This document shows positions 8,162-16,399 of a stretch of 64,000 nt of DNA, one piece after another (position 1 is the first letter of the stretch; every line of letters starts with the position of its first letter). The position numbers and the translations under genes were made by a program. The notes beneath the pieces are model-generated. The model did no database searches, was not told where the DNA came from, and was given only the letters and a program-made list of their open reading frames with translations. The stretch is from the NCBI GenBank assembly GCA_029550525.1, contig JAKPHF010000016.1, positions 1-64,000 of the forward strand, written 5' to 3'. The DNA comes from Planctomycetota bacterium (GTDB lineage Bacteria; Planctomycetota; Phycisphaerae; UBA1845; PWPN01).

Positions 8162-9748
8162 TCAATCCTCAACCGGCGTGCCCAACATCGGGCACAACTC
8201 GGCGAGCTTGCTGGCCAGCAGGTCCGAATTCGCAGCTTCCACGTTCAGCCGCAGGAACGGCTCGGTGTTGGAGGGCCTGACATTGAACCACCAGTCCTTG
8301 TACTGGACGGTCACGCCATCGAGGTAGTCGATCTCGGCATCGCTGTAGCGGGCGGCCAGACGCTTGATAGTCCCCCGCGGATCGTCGTTGCGGAAATTGC
8401 GCTCGCCCGATTTCGCGTACCGCCGCAGCGGAGCCACCAGCTCGCTAATCGGCAACGCCGTCTCGGCCAGCAGATTGATGATCTCGGCGAAGGCGATCAT
8501 GCCCGAATCGCAGAAGAAGTTGTCGCGGAAGTAATAGTGTCCGCTCACTTCGCCGCCGAAGAGGCCCTTGCTGTCGGCCAGCACTTTCTTGATAAAAGCG
8601 TGACCGCAACGCTCGCGCCGGGGCACGCCGCCCGCCTCGCGCACTTCCTCCGCCACCACCCGCGACGAGCGCAGATCGTAGACCACGACCGAGCCCGGCG
8701 ATTGCTGCAGGAACTTGCGGGCCAACAGGGCCGTGATCAGGTCGGCCGGAATCGTGTTGCCCCGCTCATCGACGGTGATGAGGCGATCGGCGTCGCCGTC
8801 GAAGCAGACGCCCAAATCAGCCTTGGCCCGGCTCATCCGGTCTTTGAGCTGATCCAGGTTGGCCTCGACGAGCGGATTGGGATCGTGCAGAAACTCGCCG
8901 TTGTGTTCGAAGTTCAACCGCACGATCTCCAGCCACTCGATGTCGCCGAAGATCAACGGCAGCCAGCGACCGGCCATCCCGTTGGAGGCATCCACGACGA
9001 TCTTGAGCGGCCGCTCGGCGCTGAAGCAGCCACCCGACTTGGTCAGGAAACCGCGGACAAATTCGCGGTACGGCTCGCTCAGGTCTTCCTGGCGCAGCTC
9101 GGCCACCTGCGTGCCCGAATGCCGCATCGTGTTCTGGGCGATCTTGCAGATCTGCGTCAGGCCGGTGTCGCTGCTGACGGGCTTGCCCTTCTGGCCGCAG
9201 ATCTTGAATCCGTTGTAGTTCGGCGGGTTGTGGCTGGCGGTCACCTGCACGCCGCCGCAGCAGACGATGCGGTTGACCGCGAAGTACAGCTGCGGCGTGT
9301 CGATCAGGCCGATGTCCACCACCGGCGAGCCGCCCGCTCGCAGCCCTTCGATGAGGCTCTCGGCCAACGCCGGGCTGCTCTTTCGCATGTCGCGGCCCAC
9401 GACCACCGTCGATTTGATCCGCTCGCTCCGGTCGTAGCCGCGAAGCTGTGAGCGCAGGAACTGAGAGATGCCCACGCCGATCCGCCAGGCGATCTCCGGA
9501 TCCAGCGGGTCCGGGCACGTCCCGCGGAGGTCATACGCACCGAACAGCGACTCGATGCGGTCCACGTCGGCCCGTCCCAGCTCAGCCCGGCGGTCGGCCG
9601 CCGCCCCCGCCCGCTTCTCGTCATCGTTGAACTGGCAGCCCTTGCACTTGGGGAAATTGCTGCGCCGGCGCCCGTAGCAGATGGCGTCGGATATCTTGAT
9701 CCGTTCCTCGCCGGGGCAAAACCGGAAGTACTCCTCAGGTTTCTGCAT
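8162..9748 (-). CDS. Phosphomannomutase/phosphoglucomutase with Cys-rich N-terminal extension
   Basis: 528 residues of the alpha-D-phosphohexomutase family, interconverting hexose 1- and 6-phosphates through a phosphoserine. The motifs are in order: active serine loop TASHNPPNYNGFK, metal loop DGDADR, sugar-binding GEVSGHYYFRD and phosphate-binding RPSNTEPFLRL. Before the mutase fold lie ~65 extra residues with cysteines at about 11, 24, 35 and 38 (the last two in KCKGC), a possible metal site that I do not know from standard mutases. ATG 9748 was chosen; in-frame sequence extends upstream to 9925 but is not mutase-like. It would feed glycogen or polysaccharide synthesis. Confidence 0.88.
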   Translation of the reverse strand: MQKPEEYFRFCPGEERIKISDAICYGRRRSNFPKCKGCQFNDDEKRAGAAADRRAELGRADVDRIESLFGAYDLRGTCPDPLDPEIAWRIGVGISQFLRSQLRGYDRSERIKSTVVVGRDMRKSSPALAESLIEGLRAGGSPVVDIGLIDTPQLYFAVNRIVCCGGVQVTASHNPPNYNGFKICGQKGKPVSSDTGLTQICKIAQNTMRHSGTQVAELRQEDLSEPYREFVRGFLTKSGGCFSAERPLKIVVDASNGMAGRWLPLIFGDIEWLEIVRLNFEHNGEFLHDPNPLVEANLDQLKDRMSRAKADLGVCFDGDADRLITVDERGNTIPADLITALLARKFLQQSPGSVVVYDLRSSRVVAEEVREAGGVPRRERCGHAFIKKVLADSKGLFGGEVSGHYYFRDNFFCDSGMIAFAEIINLLAETALPISELVAPLRRYAKSGERNFRNDDPRGTIKRLAARYSDAEIDYLDGVTVQYKDWWFNVRPSNTEPFLRLNVEAANSDLLASKLAELCPMLGTPVED

Positions 9749-10394
9749 CGTCTCGCCCACGGGCCAACCTCCCGTCCATTGGACCGACTGGCGAAACATC
9801 ATACCTGAAAAAGACTTGGACGTCACCCGCCCCCGCTCGCCTACCCCAGCAAGCCCTCCCCCCTGATGTGTCGCCCCAGCGAGCCGCGGGGCTTGTCCCC
9901 GCCGTCTCAGTCCGACCGCGTCCACCCTTCCTCACCCGGCCCGGCGTCAAGTGTCCACCGAGCCGCAGAGGCGCTGAGAAGACCAGCAACAGCGTCGCTC
10001 CGAACAACTACCGCCTCTGATCGAGTGCCCACCGATCCCACCGCATCGATTGCCAGACAATGCCCCAAGCCCCCGGGACACCCGACGCCCCCCGGCCCCC
10101 ATGCCGAATCTGCGTCCATCCGCGTCAATCTGCGGACTCCAAGAACGAACTGACGACCAATGATCCAGCTGCGAAACGATCGTGCTCCAGAACGGACTCC
10201 TTGCCACTACGAGCACTTCTACACAGGGCCAAATTGTTGCCCCTCCAAATTGTCCGCAGATTGTCGCAGATTTACAGAAAAGAGGAACACAGAGGTGGGC
10301 ATATCCGTTTTTCTTTCCTCTGTGAGCCTTGGTGCCCTCAGTGGTTCACCAAGTCTTGCCTTCCGCTCAAGCCTCAGGTCTCAGGCCTCAGGCC
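9749..10394. other. 646-bp intergenic region with repeat remnants
   Basis: No coding sequence is supported. It contains a CGTCCATCCGCGTCAATCTGCGG word near 10108 (related to the CATCCGTG words at 29865), a degenerate CTCTGTG palindrome (about 10272-10347) with a GGCATATC loop shared with the copy at 18475, and a TGA ladder abutting the cyclase stop at 10395. The left third is C-rich and shows nothing further. Confidence 0.5.
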
Positions 10395-10397
10395 TTA
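10367..10397 (-). repeat. TGA-ladder repeat including the stop codon of the cyclase gene
   Basis: On the minus strand TGA occurs at 10369, 10376, 10383 and 10390 (first base), each 7 bases apart, and the cyclase stop TAA begins at 10397, the next step of the same register. The unit reads CCTGAGG/CTTGAGC. All three frames are closed within 30 bases of the stop. Confidence 0.75.
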
Positions 10398-11057
10398 AGG
10401 ACTCAGCTTCCTCACCAACACGCGTGCCGGCGCGGCTTCGGCGCCGGCGATGCGCAGAGGCAGGGCCATCATCTCGTAGCGGCCGGTGCTCACGCGGTCC
10501 AGATCGAGATTCTCCACGATCGGCACGCCGGCGGCGAGCAAGAGCCGATGCACGGGCAGGTCGTCGCTGTCCGGAAGATCCGGCGAGAGCCGGTCTGTGC
10601 CCAGCAAGACCACGCACCGTTCGAGCAGCCAGCCCGCGGCCTCGACTGATAGCGCGCCACAGCCGCTCGAACCGCGAGTGCGCAGGAGGACGCGGTCGCC
10701 GGGCTGCAGCGGGACATGCTGCAAATCTTCGACCATGATCTCGCCGGACGGACCCGACGCGTTCACCTCGGCCACCACCGCGGGTCCGCAGAGCCGATCG
10801 AGCGGAATGGACGTAACGTCCGCGCCGCCCGCCAGACAATGCAACGGGGCATCGACGTGCGTGCCGATGTGGGCCGAGGTGCAAATCTCGCTGACTCGCA
10901 GGTGACCGGCGAGGGCGTCGGGGGCCTCGCTCGCCGAGGTGCCGGAGGTTTGAGACAAAGGTGTGTCGGCCACCGGTTTCAGTCGAAACGGCGGATCGCC
11001 CGGCCAGCCCGTCATTCCATCCACAAGGAGGCGTGTTACATCGATCCAGTCGCTCAT
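10395..11057 (-). CDS. Cyclase family protein (kynurenine formamidase-like metal hydrolase)
   Basis: 220 residues. The family's metal signature HxGTHxDxPxH is present as HIGTHVDAPLH, and the start (DVTRLLVDGMTGWPGDP) and the middle (GPAVVAEVN, LQPGDRVLLRT) match the putative cyclase fold that includes arylformamidases and isatin hydrolases. It hydrolyses an amide or lactam; the substrate cannot be told from the sequence. The end (GAEAAPARVLVRKLSP) is normal for the family. It is monocistronic, divergent from maf. Confidence 0.85.
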   Translation of the reverse strand: MSDWIDVTRLLVDGMTGWPGDPPFRLKPVADTPLSQTSGTSASEAPDALAGHLRVSEICTSAHIGTHVDAPLHCLAGGADVTSIPLDRLCGPAVVAEVNASGPSGEIMVEDLQHVPLQPGDRVLLRTRGSSGCGALSVEAAGWLLERCVVLLGTDRLSPDLPDSDDLPVHRLLLAAGVPIVENLDLDRVSTGRYEMMALPLRIAGAEAAPARVLVRKLSP

Positions 11058-11137
11058 GGTGGCACTCCGGCAGGAGCGTGGGGCGGAGCCGTCGCATCAT
11101 ACAGAATACAGGCGCTCACCCGCATCAGTACGAGGAA

Positions 11138-11200
11138 GGCGGGCGGGACGCCCGCGCATCCGCACGGAAAAGGCGGGCGAGACGCCTGTCCCCCGGGCGG
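11138..11200. repeat. GGCGGGCG-type hairpin repeat upstream of maf
   Basis: Two degenerate copies of the GGCGGGCG/CGCCCGCC hairpin family occur in the cyclase-maf divergent region: GGCGGGCGGGACGCCCGC and GGCGGGCGAGACGCC. Better copies are at 11811-11829, 59504-59522 and 63414-63432. Confidence 0.5.
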
Positions 11201-11215
11201 TTATCATCTGACGGA

Positions 11216-11803
11216 ATGATCGCAGATTTCCACCGCCAACCGATCGTGCTGGCCTCGCAGAGCCCGCGCCGCCGCGACCTGCTCGCTCAGGCCGGCATCG
11301 CCTTCGAGGCCGTCTCGCCTCGCTACGACGAGCCGCCCACCAGCGGGCGCCATCCGGACCCCGCGGCGGTGGCCGAGCTGTTCAGCCTTCGCAAGGCGGA
11401 AAGCCTGGCCGAGGACTACCCCGACCGGCTCATCCTCGCCGCGGACACGGTGGTCGCGCTCGACGGCGAGATCTTCGGCAAGCCGGAAGATATCGCCGAC
11501 GCCCGCCGCATCCTTTCAGCCCTGCTGGGTACGACGCAGCAGGTCATTACCGGCGTCACGTTGCTGCATCCCGCGGGCGGCCGACGGCTCACCCGTCATG
11601 ACGTGACGCTCGTCACCATGCGGACCATGACGCCCGCGGAACTGGACGCCTATCTGGCCGGCGGCGACTGGGAAGGCAAGGCCGGGGCGTACGGCATCCA
11701 AGGCGAAGCCGACCGGTTCATCGAGCGCTGCGAAGGCAGCTACAGCAACGTCGTCGGACTGCCCATCGAACTGGTCCAGCGCATGCTGGCGGAATTCGCT
11801 TGA
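11216..11803 (+). CDS. maf: Maf-like nucleoside triphosphate pyrophosphatase
   Basis: 195 residues, the normal length. It carries the Maf signature from the start: IVLASQSPRRRDLLAQAG (substrate loop), then LAADTVVALDG (catalytic/metal Asp), FGKPEDIADA, and the closing GKAGAYGIQGEADRFIERCEGSYSNVVGLP. Maf proteins hydrolyse dTTP/UTP or modified nucleotides to monophosphates in the cytoplasm. ATG 11216 fits the conserved start (M-IADFHRQPIVLASQSPRR). Its own hairpin repeat follows the stop. Confidence 0.93.
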   Translation: MIADFHRQPIVLASQSPRRRDLLAQAGIAFEAVSPRYDEPPTSGRHPDPAAVAELFSLRKAESLAEDYPDRLILAADTVVALDGEIFGKPEDIADARRILSALLGTTQQVITGVTLLHPAGGRRLTRHDVTLVTMRTMTPAELDAYLAGGDWEGKAGAYGIQGEADRFIERCEGSYSNVVGLPIELVQRMLAEFA

Positions 11804-11810
11804 TTCGGGG

Positions 11811-11829
11811 GGCGGGCGTCCCGCCCGCC
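11811..11829. repeat. GGCGGGCG/CGCCCGCC hairpin after maf
   Basis: A perfect 8-bp stem (11811-11818 with 11822-11829) around a 3-base loop, 8 bases after the maf stop. It is not followed by a T-run, so it is not a canonical terminator, but could stabilise the mRNA end. Same family as 59504 and 63414. Confidence 0.65.
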
Positions 11830-11926
11830 TCCGTCTCGCAATTCACGTAGTTATTGCCGCTTCCAACCTGCTTGTGCGCCGACGTCAGCAGGAAGAAGGC
11901 GGCCAAGATGGCCGCCCCCCAAGAGG

Positions 11927-12655
11927 TCACAAATCTCGAATGGCCAGCGGTGGCTCGAGAATTTCTTTGAGCACGAAAGCCCGCTGCAGTTCGGCCGACG
12001 TGAGCCCGCGGAAGGATGCAGCGCGAACGCCACCCCGGACGGCGGCCGACTCGTCCGCTTCGGCGGGCGCGAGACTCCTGAACGGCCGACTGCCGGCCAC
12101 ACTTCGCTCGCTCAGCTGCCCGAGGGTGGACTGTCCCACCGCCGGCTTCACGGCCGAAGGTTCTGGTCGCGGTTCCGGGCGCACCGGTGCGGGAGCCTCC
12201 CGCGGCGTGGCCAGCCGCGCGGGTCGTGACGGAGCCGGCTCGCCCCGAATGATGGCACGCGCTTCTTCCGCGGTGCGGGTCACGGCGGGCCGCGGACGAG
12301 CCGCTGGCCCCGGAGGACCAGCCGGCCGGCGGACCGGTTCGGTTCGCGCGGCCGGCGGACGCGCGGGCACCGGCGGCCGTGCCGGCGGACGCGGGCGCTG
12401 AATCGGCGGCGGCGCCACCGGTCGCGAAGGACGAGGCTCGACGGAAGTCTCGCGAATCTCCGGGCGAGGCAGTGACGTCGGATGTCGCCGCCCTGGTCGT
12501 GGTGGGACCTGGCCTCGCCGCTCTCGCTCGGCCATCAGCGCTTTGATTCGCTCGCCGACCCAACCGATCCCGATGAAGATGAGCACGGCGATGATGTACA
12601 CGAGCTCATCGGTCGATTGGGCCACCATTGTCATGGCCGCTTGCGGCATGGCCAT
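11927..12655 (-). CDS. Membrane-anchored Pro/Arg-rich protein of the flotillin operon
   Basis: 242 residues. Residues ~17-33 (YIIAVLIFIGIGWVGER) form one membrane helix. Residues ~50-190 are low-complexity Pro/Arg/Ala, probably disordered. The last 30 residues (LTSAELQRAFVLKEILEPPLAIR) are a compact helical tail ending in a PPLALR-like motif that I associate with planctomycete proteins in this context. No enzyme motif is seen. It is 17 bases downstream of floA and clearly co-transcribed. I infer a scaffold or partner for the flotillin microdomain. Confidence 0.6.
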   Translation of the reverse strand: MAMPQAAMTMVAQSTDELVYIIAVLIFIGIGWVGERIKALMAERERRGQVPPRPGRRHPTSLPRPEIRETSVEPRPSRPVAPPPIQRPRPPARPPVPARPPAARTEPVRRPAGPPGPAARPRPAVTRTAEEARAIIRGEPAPSRPARLATPREAPAPVRPEPRPEPSAVKPAVGQSTLGQLSERSVAGSRPFRSLAPAEADESAAVRGGVRAASFRGLTSAELQRAFVLKEILEPPLAIRDL

Positions 12656-12672
12656 ACTCCCCGTGAACGGTG

Positions 12673-13722
12673 TCAGGACTTCTTCACATCGGGCGACGAT
12701 CCCTTGCCGGCAATCGACTCACGCATGCTCGTGTCGGACTGGATATTCCGCAGCCGGTAGTAATCCATGACGCCGAGATTGCCGTTGCGGAACGCTTCGG
12801 CGATGGCCAACGGGATGGCCGCCTCGGCCTCCACGACCTTGGCCCGGTTCTCCTCGACCAAAGCCGACATTTCCGCCTCGCGGGCACGAGCCATGGCCGC
12901 CCGCTTTTCCGCCTCGGCCTGGAATCGACGCTTGTCGGCTTCGGCCTGGTCGGCCTGGAGCTGGGCACCCACGTTGGTCCCGACGTCCACGTCCGCGATG
13001 TCGATGGAGAGAATCTCAAACGCCGTACCCGCGTCCAGCCCCTTCTCCAGCACGCGTTTGGAGATCACGTCTGGATTCTCGAGCACCGCCTTGTAATCGG
13101 CCGAAGAACCGATGCTGGTCACGATACCTTCGCCCACGCGGGCGATGATGGTTTCTTCCGTGGCACCACCGACCAATCGCTCGATGTTGGTCCGTACGGT
13201 CACGCGGGCCTTGGCCTTGAGTTGAATGCCGTCCTTGGCCACGGCGTCAATGGTATGCTTGCCGCTGGCCGGGTTCGGACAATCGATCACCTTGGGATTG
13301 ACCGACGTGTGCACCGCTTCGAGCACGTCGCGGCCTGCCAGGTCAATGGCACAGGCGGTCTTGAATCCCAGATCGATCCGGGCCCGGTCGGCGGCGATCA
13401 AGGCCGACACGACATTCTGAACACGGCCGCCCGCCAGATAGTGCGTTTCCAGATCGTTCGTCGAGATGTCCAGGCCCGCTTTGACGGCCCGGATCCGGCT
13501 CAGCACGATGGTGCGAGAATCGACCTTTCGGAATCGCATCCCGATCAGTTCGTACAACGATACATTGGCGTTGCTCATGAACGCCTGGAACCACAGGCCG
13601 ATCACCTGGGCAACCAGCGCCACGAAGATAAAGAACAAGATCAGGATCACGATCGGAATCGCGATCCACAAGATCGTCATCAGATCAGGCCCCCGCTGCG
13701 CCGCCAATAACAGAGTGTCCAT
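12673..13722 (-). CDS. floA: Flotillin-like protein FloA
   Basis: 349 residues. An N-terminal membrane-embedded helix ([23 protein letters not shown]) is followed by the SPFH/band-7 fold ([38 protein letters not shown]) and the FloA-specific [28 protein letters not shown], then an Ala/Glu coiled coil ([30 protein letters not shown]). FloA forms oligomers that organise membrane microdomains. ATG 13722 has AAAGGA about 8 bases upstream. The neighbours are two NfeD proteins upstream and a Pro-rich anchored protein downstream. Confidence 0.93.
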   Translation of the reverse strand: MDTLLLAAQRGPDLMTILWIAIPIVILILFFIFVALVAQVIGLWFQAFMSNANVSLYELIGMRFRKVDSRTIVLSRIRAVKAGLDISTNDLETHYLAGGRVQNVVSALIAADRARIDLGFKTACAIDLAGRDVLEAVHTSVNPKVIDCPNPASGKHTIDAVAKDGIQLKAKARVTVRTNIERLVGGATEETIIARVGEGIVTSIGSSADYKAVLENPDVISKRVLEKGLDAGTAFEILSIDIADVDVGTNVGAQLQADQAEADKRRFQAEAEKRAAMARAREAEMSALVEENRAKVVEAEAAIPLAIAEAFRNGNLGVMDYYRLRNIQSDTSMRESIAGKGSSPDVKKS

Positions 13723-13834
13723 CTGTGCCGTCCTTTCTATGCTGTACGCCAAACCTCCCGCCCCCCGCACCAGCGGGCCGGACCCGTCCCTTCGATTCTC
13801 CAACGAAATGTGGACATTCCGCCTGCCCCGGTTT

Positions 13835-14344
13835 TTATGAGGAGGCGGAGGTACTCTCCACCGTAGGCAAAGGTCGCACGACGACGGTGCGATCCGACAG
13901 CCGCACCGCTTGTACCTCGGTTCCGGCCTCGATCAAGCCGGATTCCGCCTTGCACTCGACTCGCCTGCCGTTGAACTCACACGTTCCCACCGGCCGCAAT
14001 ATCGTAACCGCCCGCCCCGACGTGCCCAGCAGCTTCTGGAGATCCGAAACGGGCAGTCGGTCCTCGGCGGTCAGCGTCGGATTCGGCGGAGAGATCCGCC
14101 GGCCAATGGGCGTCCGATGCCAAACGCGTACCCCCAAGATGAACGCCGCGGGCAAGGCAACGGTCAGCACGGCCACGTGGATGACTCCCACCATCGTGCC
14201 GATCTGAAAAGCCTCGTACACACCGTAACCGAACAGGCCGAGGCCGATCGCCGTCAGAATCCCTTGCGACGGCAGAAACAGATCGGCGGCCAGCACAGCC
14301 ACGCCGAGGCTGTAGAGGATCACGATTTTCACCCAATGGTCCAT
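13835..14344 (-). CDS. Short NfeD-like membrane protein
   Basis: 169 residues. Two membrane helices lie in the first ~95 residues ([40 protein letters not shown]), followed by a C-terminal OB-fold NfeD domain ([44 protein letters not shown]). Members pair with flotillins. ATG 14344 is preceded by GAGGGA; an in-frame GTG at 14392 would add 16 residues. It lies between the NfeD-protease and floA in the same operon. Confidence 0.85.
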   Translation of the reverse strand: MDHWVKIVILYSLGVAVLAADLFLPSQGILTAIGLGLFGYGVYEAFQIGTMVGVIHVAVLTVALPAAFILGVRVWHRTPIGRRISPPNPTLTAEDRLPVSDLQKLLGTSGRAVTILRPVGTCEFNGRRVECKAESGLIEAGTEVQAVRLSDRTVVVRPLPTVESTSASS

Positions 14345-14411
14345 GCCTGGGCAGTCCCTCGGGGTCCGGGCCGCCGGCGCTCGCGACGGCACTCGCCGCC
14401 GGCCACCGCCG

Positions 14412-16118
14412 CTATACCACCTTGCGGACGACGACGCGGTTTCCGCTTCGCTCGATCACTTCCACCCGTTCGCCGCTGGGCAGGAAGTCTCCCTGCGACA
14501 CCACGTCCACCAGCACCGCTCCGAAGCGAGCCTTGCCGGCCGGCCGCAGCACGGTCTCGGTTCGGCCGATGTCGCCCACTTTGGCGATGCCGTGATACGG
14601 GTCGTCGACAGTTACCTCCTCGCGCGTGGGGTTACGCCCGATGACCCGGTTGAAGATCGGGGCTCGCGGCAAAAATCGGGCCAGCACCGCCATCCCGATG
14701 AGTGCCCCCACCAACCCTCCGGTCAAGGCGAGCATACCGTTACGGATGTATCGGTACGTCTGGGGCAGTTCCGGCAAGTCATACCAGTGCCGGCGGAACG
14801 GCTCGGGTGGGGCGAACGACGAGAGCAGGCCGAAGCCCAACAGAATGAAGCCCGCGATGCCGATCACGCCGAAGCCCGGGATCACGAACAATTCGATGGC
14901 CAACAGCACCAGCCCGAGCACGATGACCGCGATTTCCCACGTCACGGTGAAACCGGCCATATAGGGCGCGCCGAGAAACAGCACGAGCGCAACCAGCGCC
15001 ACCGCTCCGGGCAAACCCACGCCGGGGGCGTGGAACTCCGCGTACACGCCCAGGAGCATGATCATGAACAAGACAGCCCGCACCATCGGCGAGGCCAGCC
15101 ATTCCACCGTGCGTTCCATCCACGTCAGGTCGGTGTGAATAAGCGGGCCGGCGATGTTGAAGAACGACTTGAGATCCGCCTCGGTGTGGATGGTCTCCAG
15201 CGACAGCCCGTACGCCTTGGCCCGATTGTCGCGCATGGTCAGCAGTTCGCGGTCGGTGACCACAGGCTGCTGCACCTGCCCGATGAGCGGATGCTCCCGA
15301 ACGTAACGCCAGGCAGTGGTGCTGAGCGAATCGGGCACCGGCTCGGCTCGCTTGGCATCCTCCGGTTTCCCGGCGTGAGCCTCGGTCAGGCCGAACAGCC
15401 GATCGCGCCCCGCGGCGTCTGTGAACCGGCGCTCACCCGTTTCCTCGTTGACCAGCCAAAAGATCTGCATCTCGGGCCGCACCAGCGACATGAGCAGGTC
15501 CAGGTTGTAGCCGTTGCGGTAAGCCGAGTCCCGCAGTTCTTCGAACAGCACGCTGAGAATCTTGGGCTGCATGTCTTCCGGAACCGCCGATGGGCCGGTG
15601 CCCGTGATCATGATGGGCTGCGAGTCGCCCATGGTGGCGTTGGGAGCCATGACGATGCCGTCGGTAGCAAGAGCAATGATGGTTCCGGCACTGTAGGCCT
15701 GATCGTTCACCCAGGCATAGACCTTCACGCCCTCGCTGCGCAGCCGCTTGATCGCGTTGCAGATCTCCAGTGTCGCATCCACCGCGCCGCCTGGCGTGTC
15801 GAGTTCCAGCACCACCAGCGGAATGCCCTCGGCCCGCACGCGATCCAGCCGGCGATTGATGCTGTCCAACGTGATTTGGGTAATTTCCCGCCGAATGGGA
15901 ATGATCAGAGCCGTGGGGAACGGCCCCTTGTCATCTGCCGGCCGCCCTGTCTCGACGGTCGCCGGCCGTTCGAGAACCCCATCCGTAGGCGCCGTGGCCG
16001 GTGTGGTCGAAGATGCCCACGCGAACGTCGCCGCCAGGCTGACCGCCAGAACGGCGCCTGTCAACAATATGCCGCCCCGGGGATTTCCGCGCACTCTCGT
16101 CGTGAAGTTGGTCGGCAT
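14412..16118 (-). CDS. NfeD-type membrane serine protease (ClpP/SppA class)
   Basis: 568 residues. After a signal/anchor (~15-35) comes a ClpP-class protease domain: LVVLELDTPGGAVDATLEI (oxyanion region), AYSAGTIIALATDGIVMAP (nucleophile Ser in YSAGT) and MQPKILSVLFEELRD (likely general-base Lys). Then about four membrane helices (FMIMLLGVYAEFHAPGVGLPG onward) and a C-terminal NfeD OB-fold (GRTETVLRPAGKARFGAVLVDVV). This layout is that of the long NfeD proteins that cleave membrane proteins near flotillin. ATG 16118 has GGGAG about 10 bases upstream. First gene of the floA operon. Confidence 0.9.
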   Translation of the reverse strand: MPTNFTTRVRGNPRGGILLTGAVLAVSLAATFAWASSTTPATAPTDGVLERPATVETGRPADDKGPFPTALIIPIRREITQITLDSINRRLDRVRAEGIPLVVLELDTPGGAVDATLEICNAIKRLRSEGVKVYAWVNDQAYSAGTIIALATDGIVMAPNATMGDSQPIMITGTGPSAVPEDMQPKILSVLFEELRDSAYRNGYNLDLLMSLVRPEMQIFWLVNEETGERRFTDAAGRDRLFGLTEAHAGKPEDAKRAEPVPDSLSTTAWRYVREHPLIGQVQQPVVTDRELLTMRDNRAKAYGLSLETIHTEADLKSFFNIAGPLIHTDLTWMERTVEWLASPMVRAVLFMIMLLGVYAEFHAPGVGLPGAVALVALVLFLGAPYMAGFTVTWEIAVIVLGLVLLAIELFVIPGFGVIGIAGFILLGFGLLSSFAPPEPFRRHWYDLPELPQTYRYIRNGMLALTGGLVGALIGMAVLARFLPRAPIFNRVIGRNPTREEVTVDDPYHGIAKVGDIGRTETVLRPAGKARFGAVLVDVVSQGDFLPSGERVEVIERSGNRVVVRKVV

Positions 16119-16399
16119 GATCGGCACTCCCAGCCCGATGTTGTGCGTCCCGCCGCGAAGGCAGTTGCGCAAATTATTGTCAAACAAAGGGTTGGCTGCC
16201 TTCGTTTGCTGTATTCTAAGAAAGACCCGAGACCTGAGCAAGTTGAATCCTTCTGCATATTTATAGTCGTCGGGCCGGCCTCAATGCGCCCCCCGCGGAG
16301 CTGGTGACCATCTGAATGCGAAATGTCACCGCTTCTGAGCCCGCTTCATGGGGTCGTCACTCAATTCACGCGAACCCGCATCCCGGATATCCTGCGTGC

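Noticed and set aside
16155-16183. Exact TTGACA (-35) upstream of the NfeD operon on the minus strand
   Set aside because: No -10-like sequence lies 16-18 bases downstream; the match is likely chance.
14343-16307. Long plus-strand frame opposite the NfeD protease
   Set aside because: Arg/His-rich, low-complexity translation; the minus strand has clear protease and NfeD domains.
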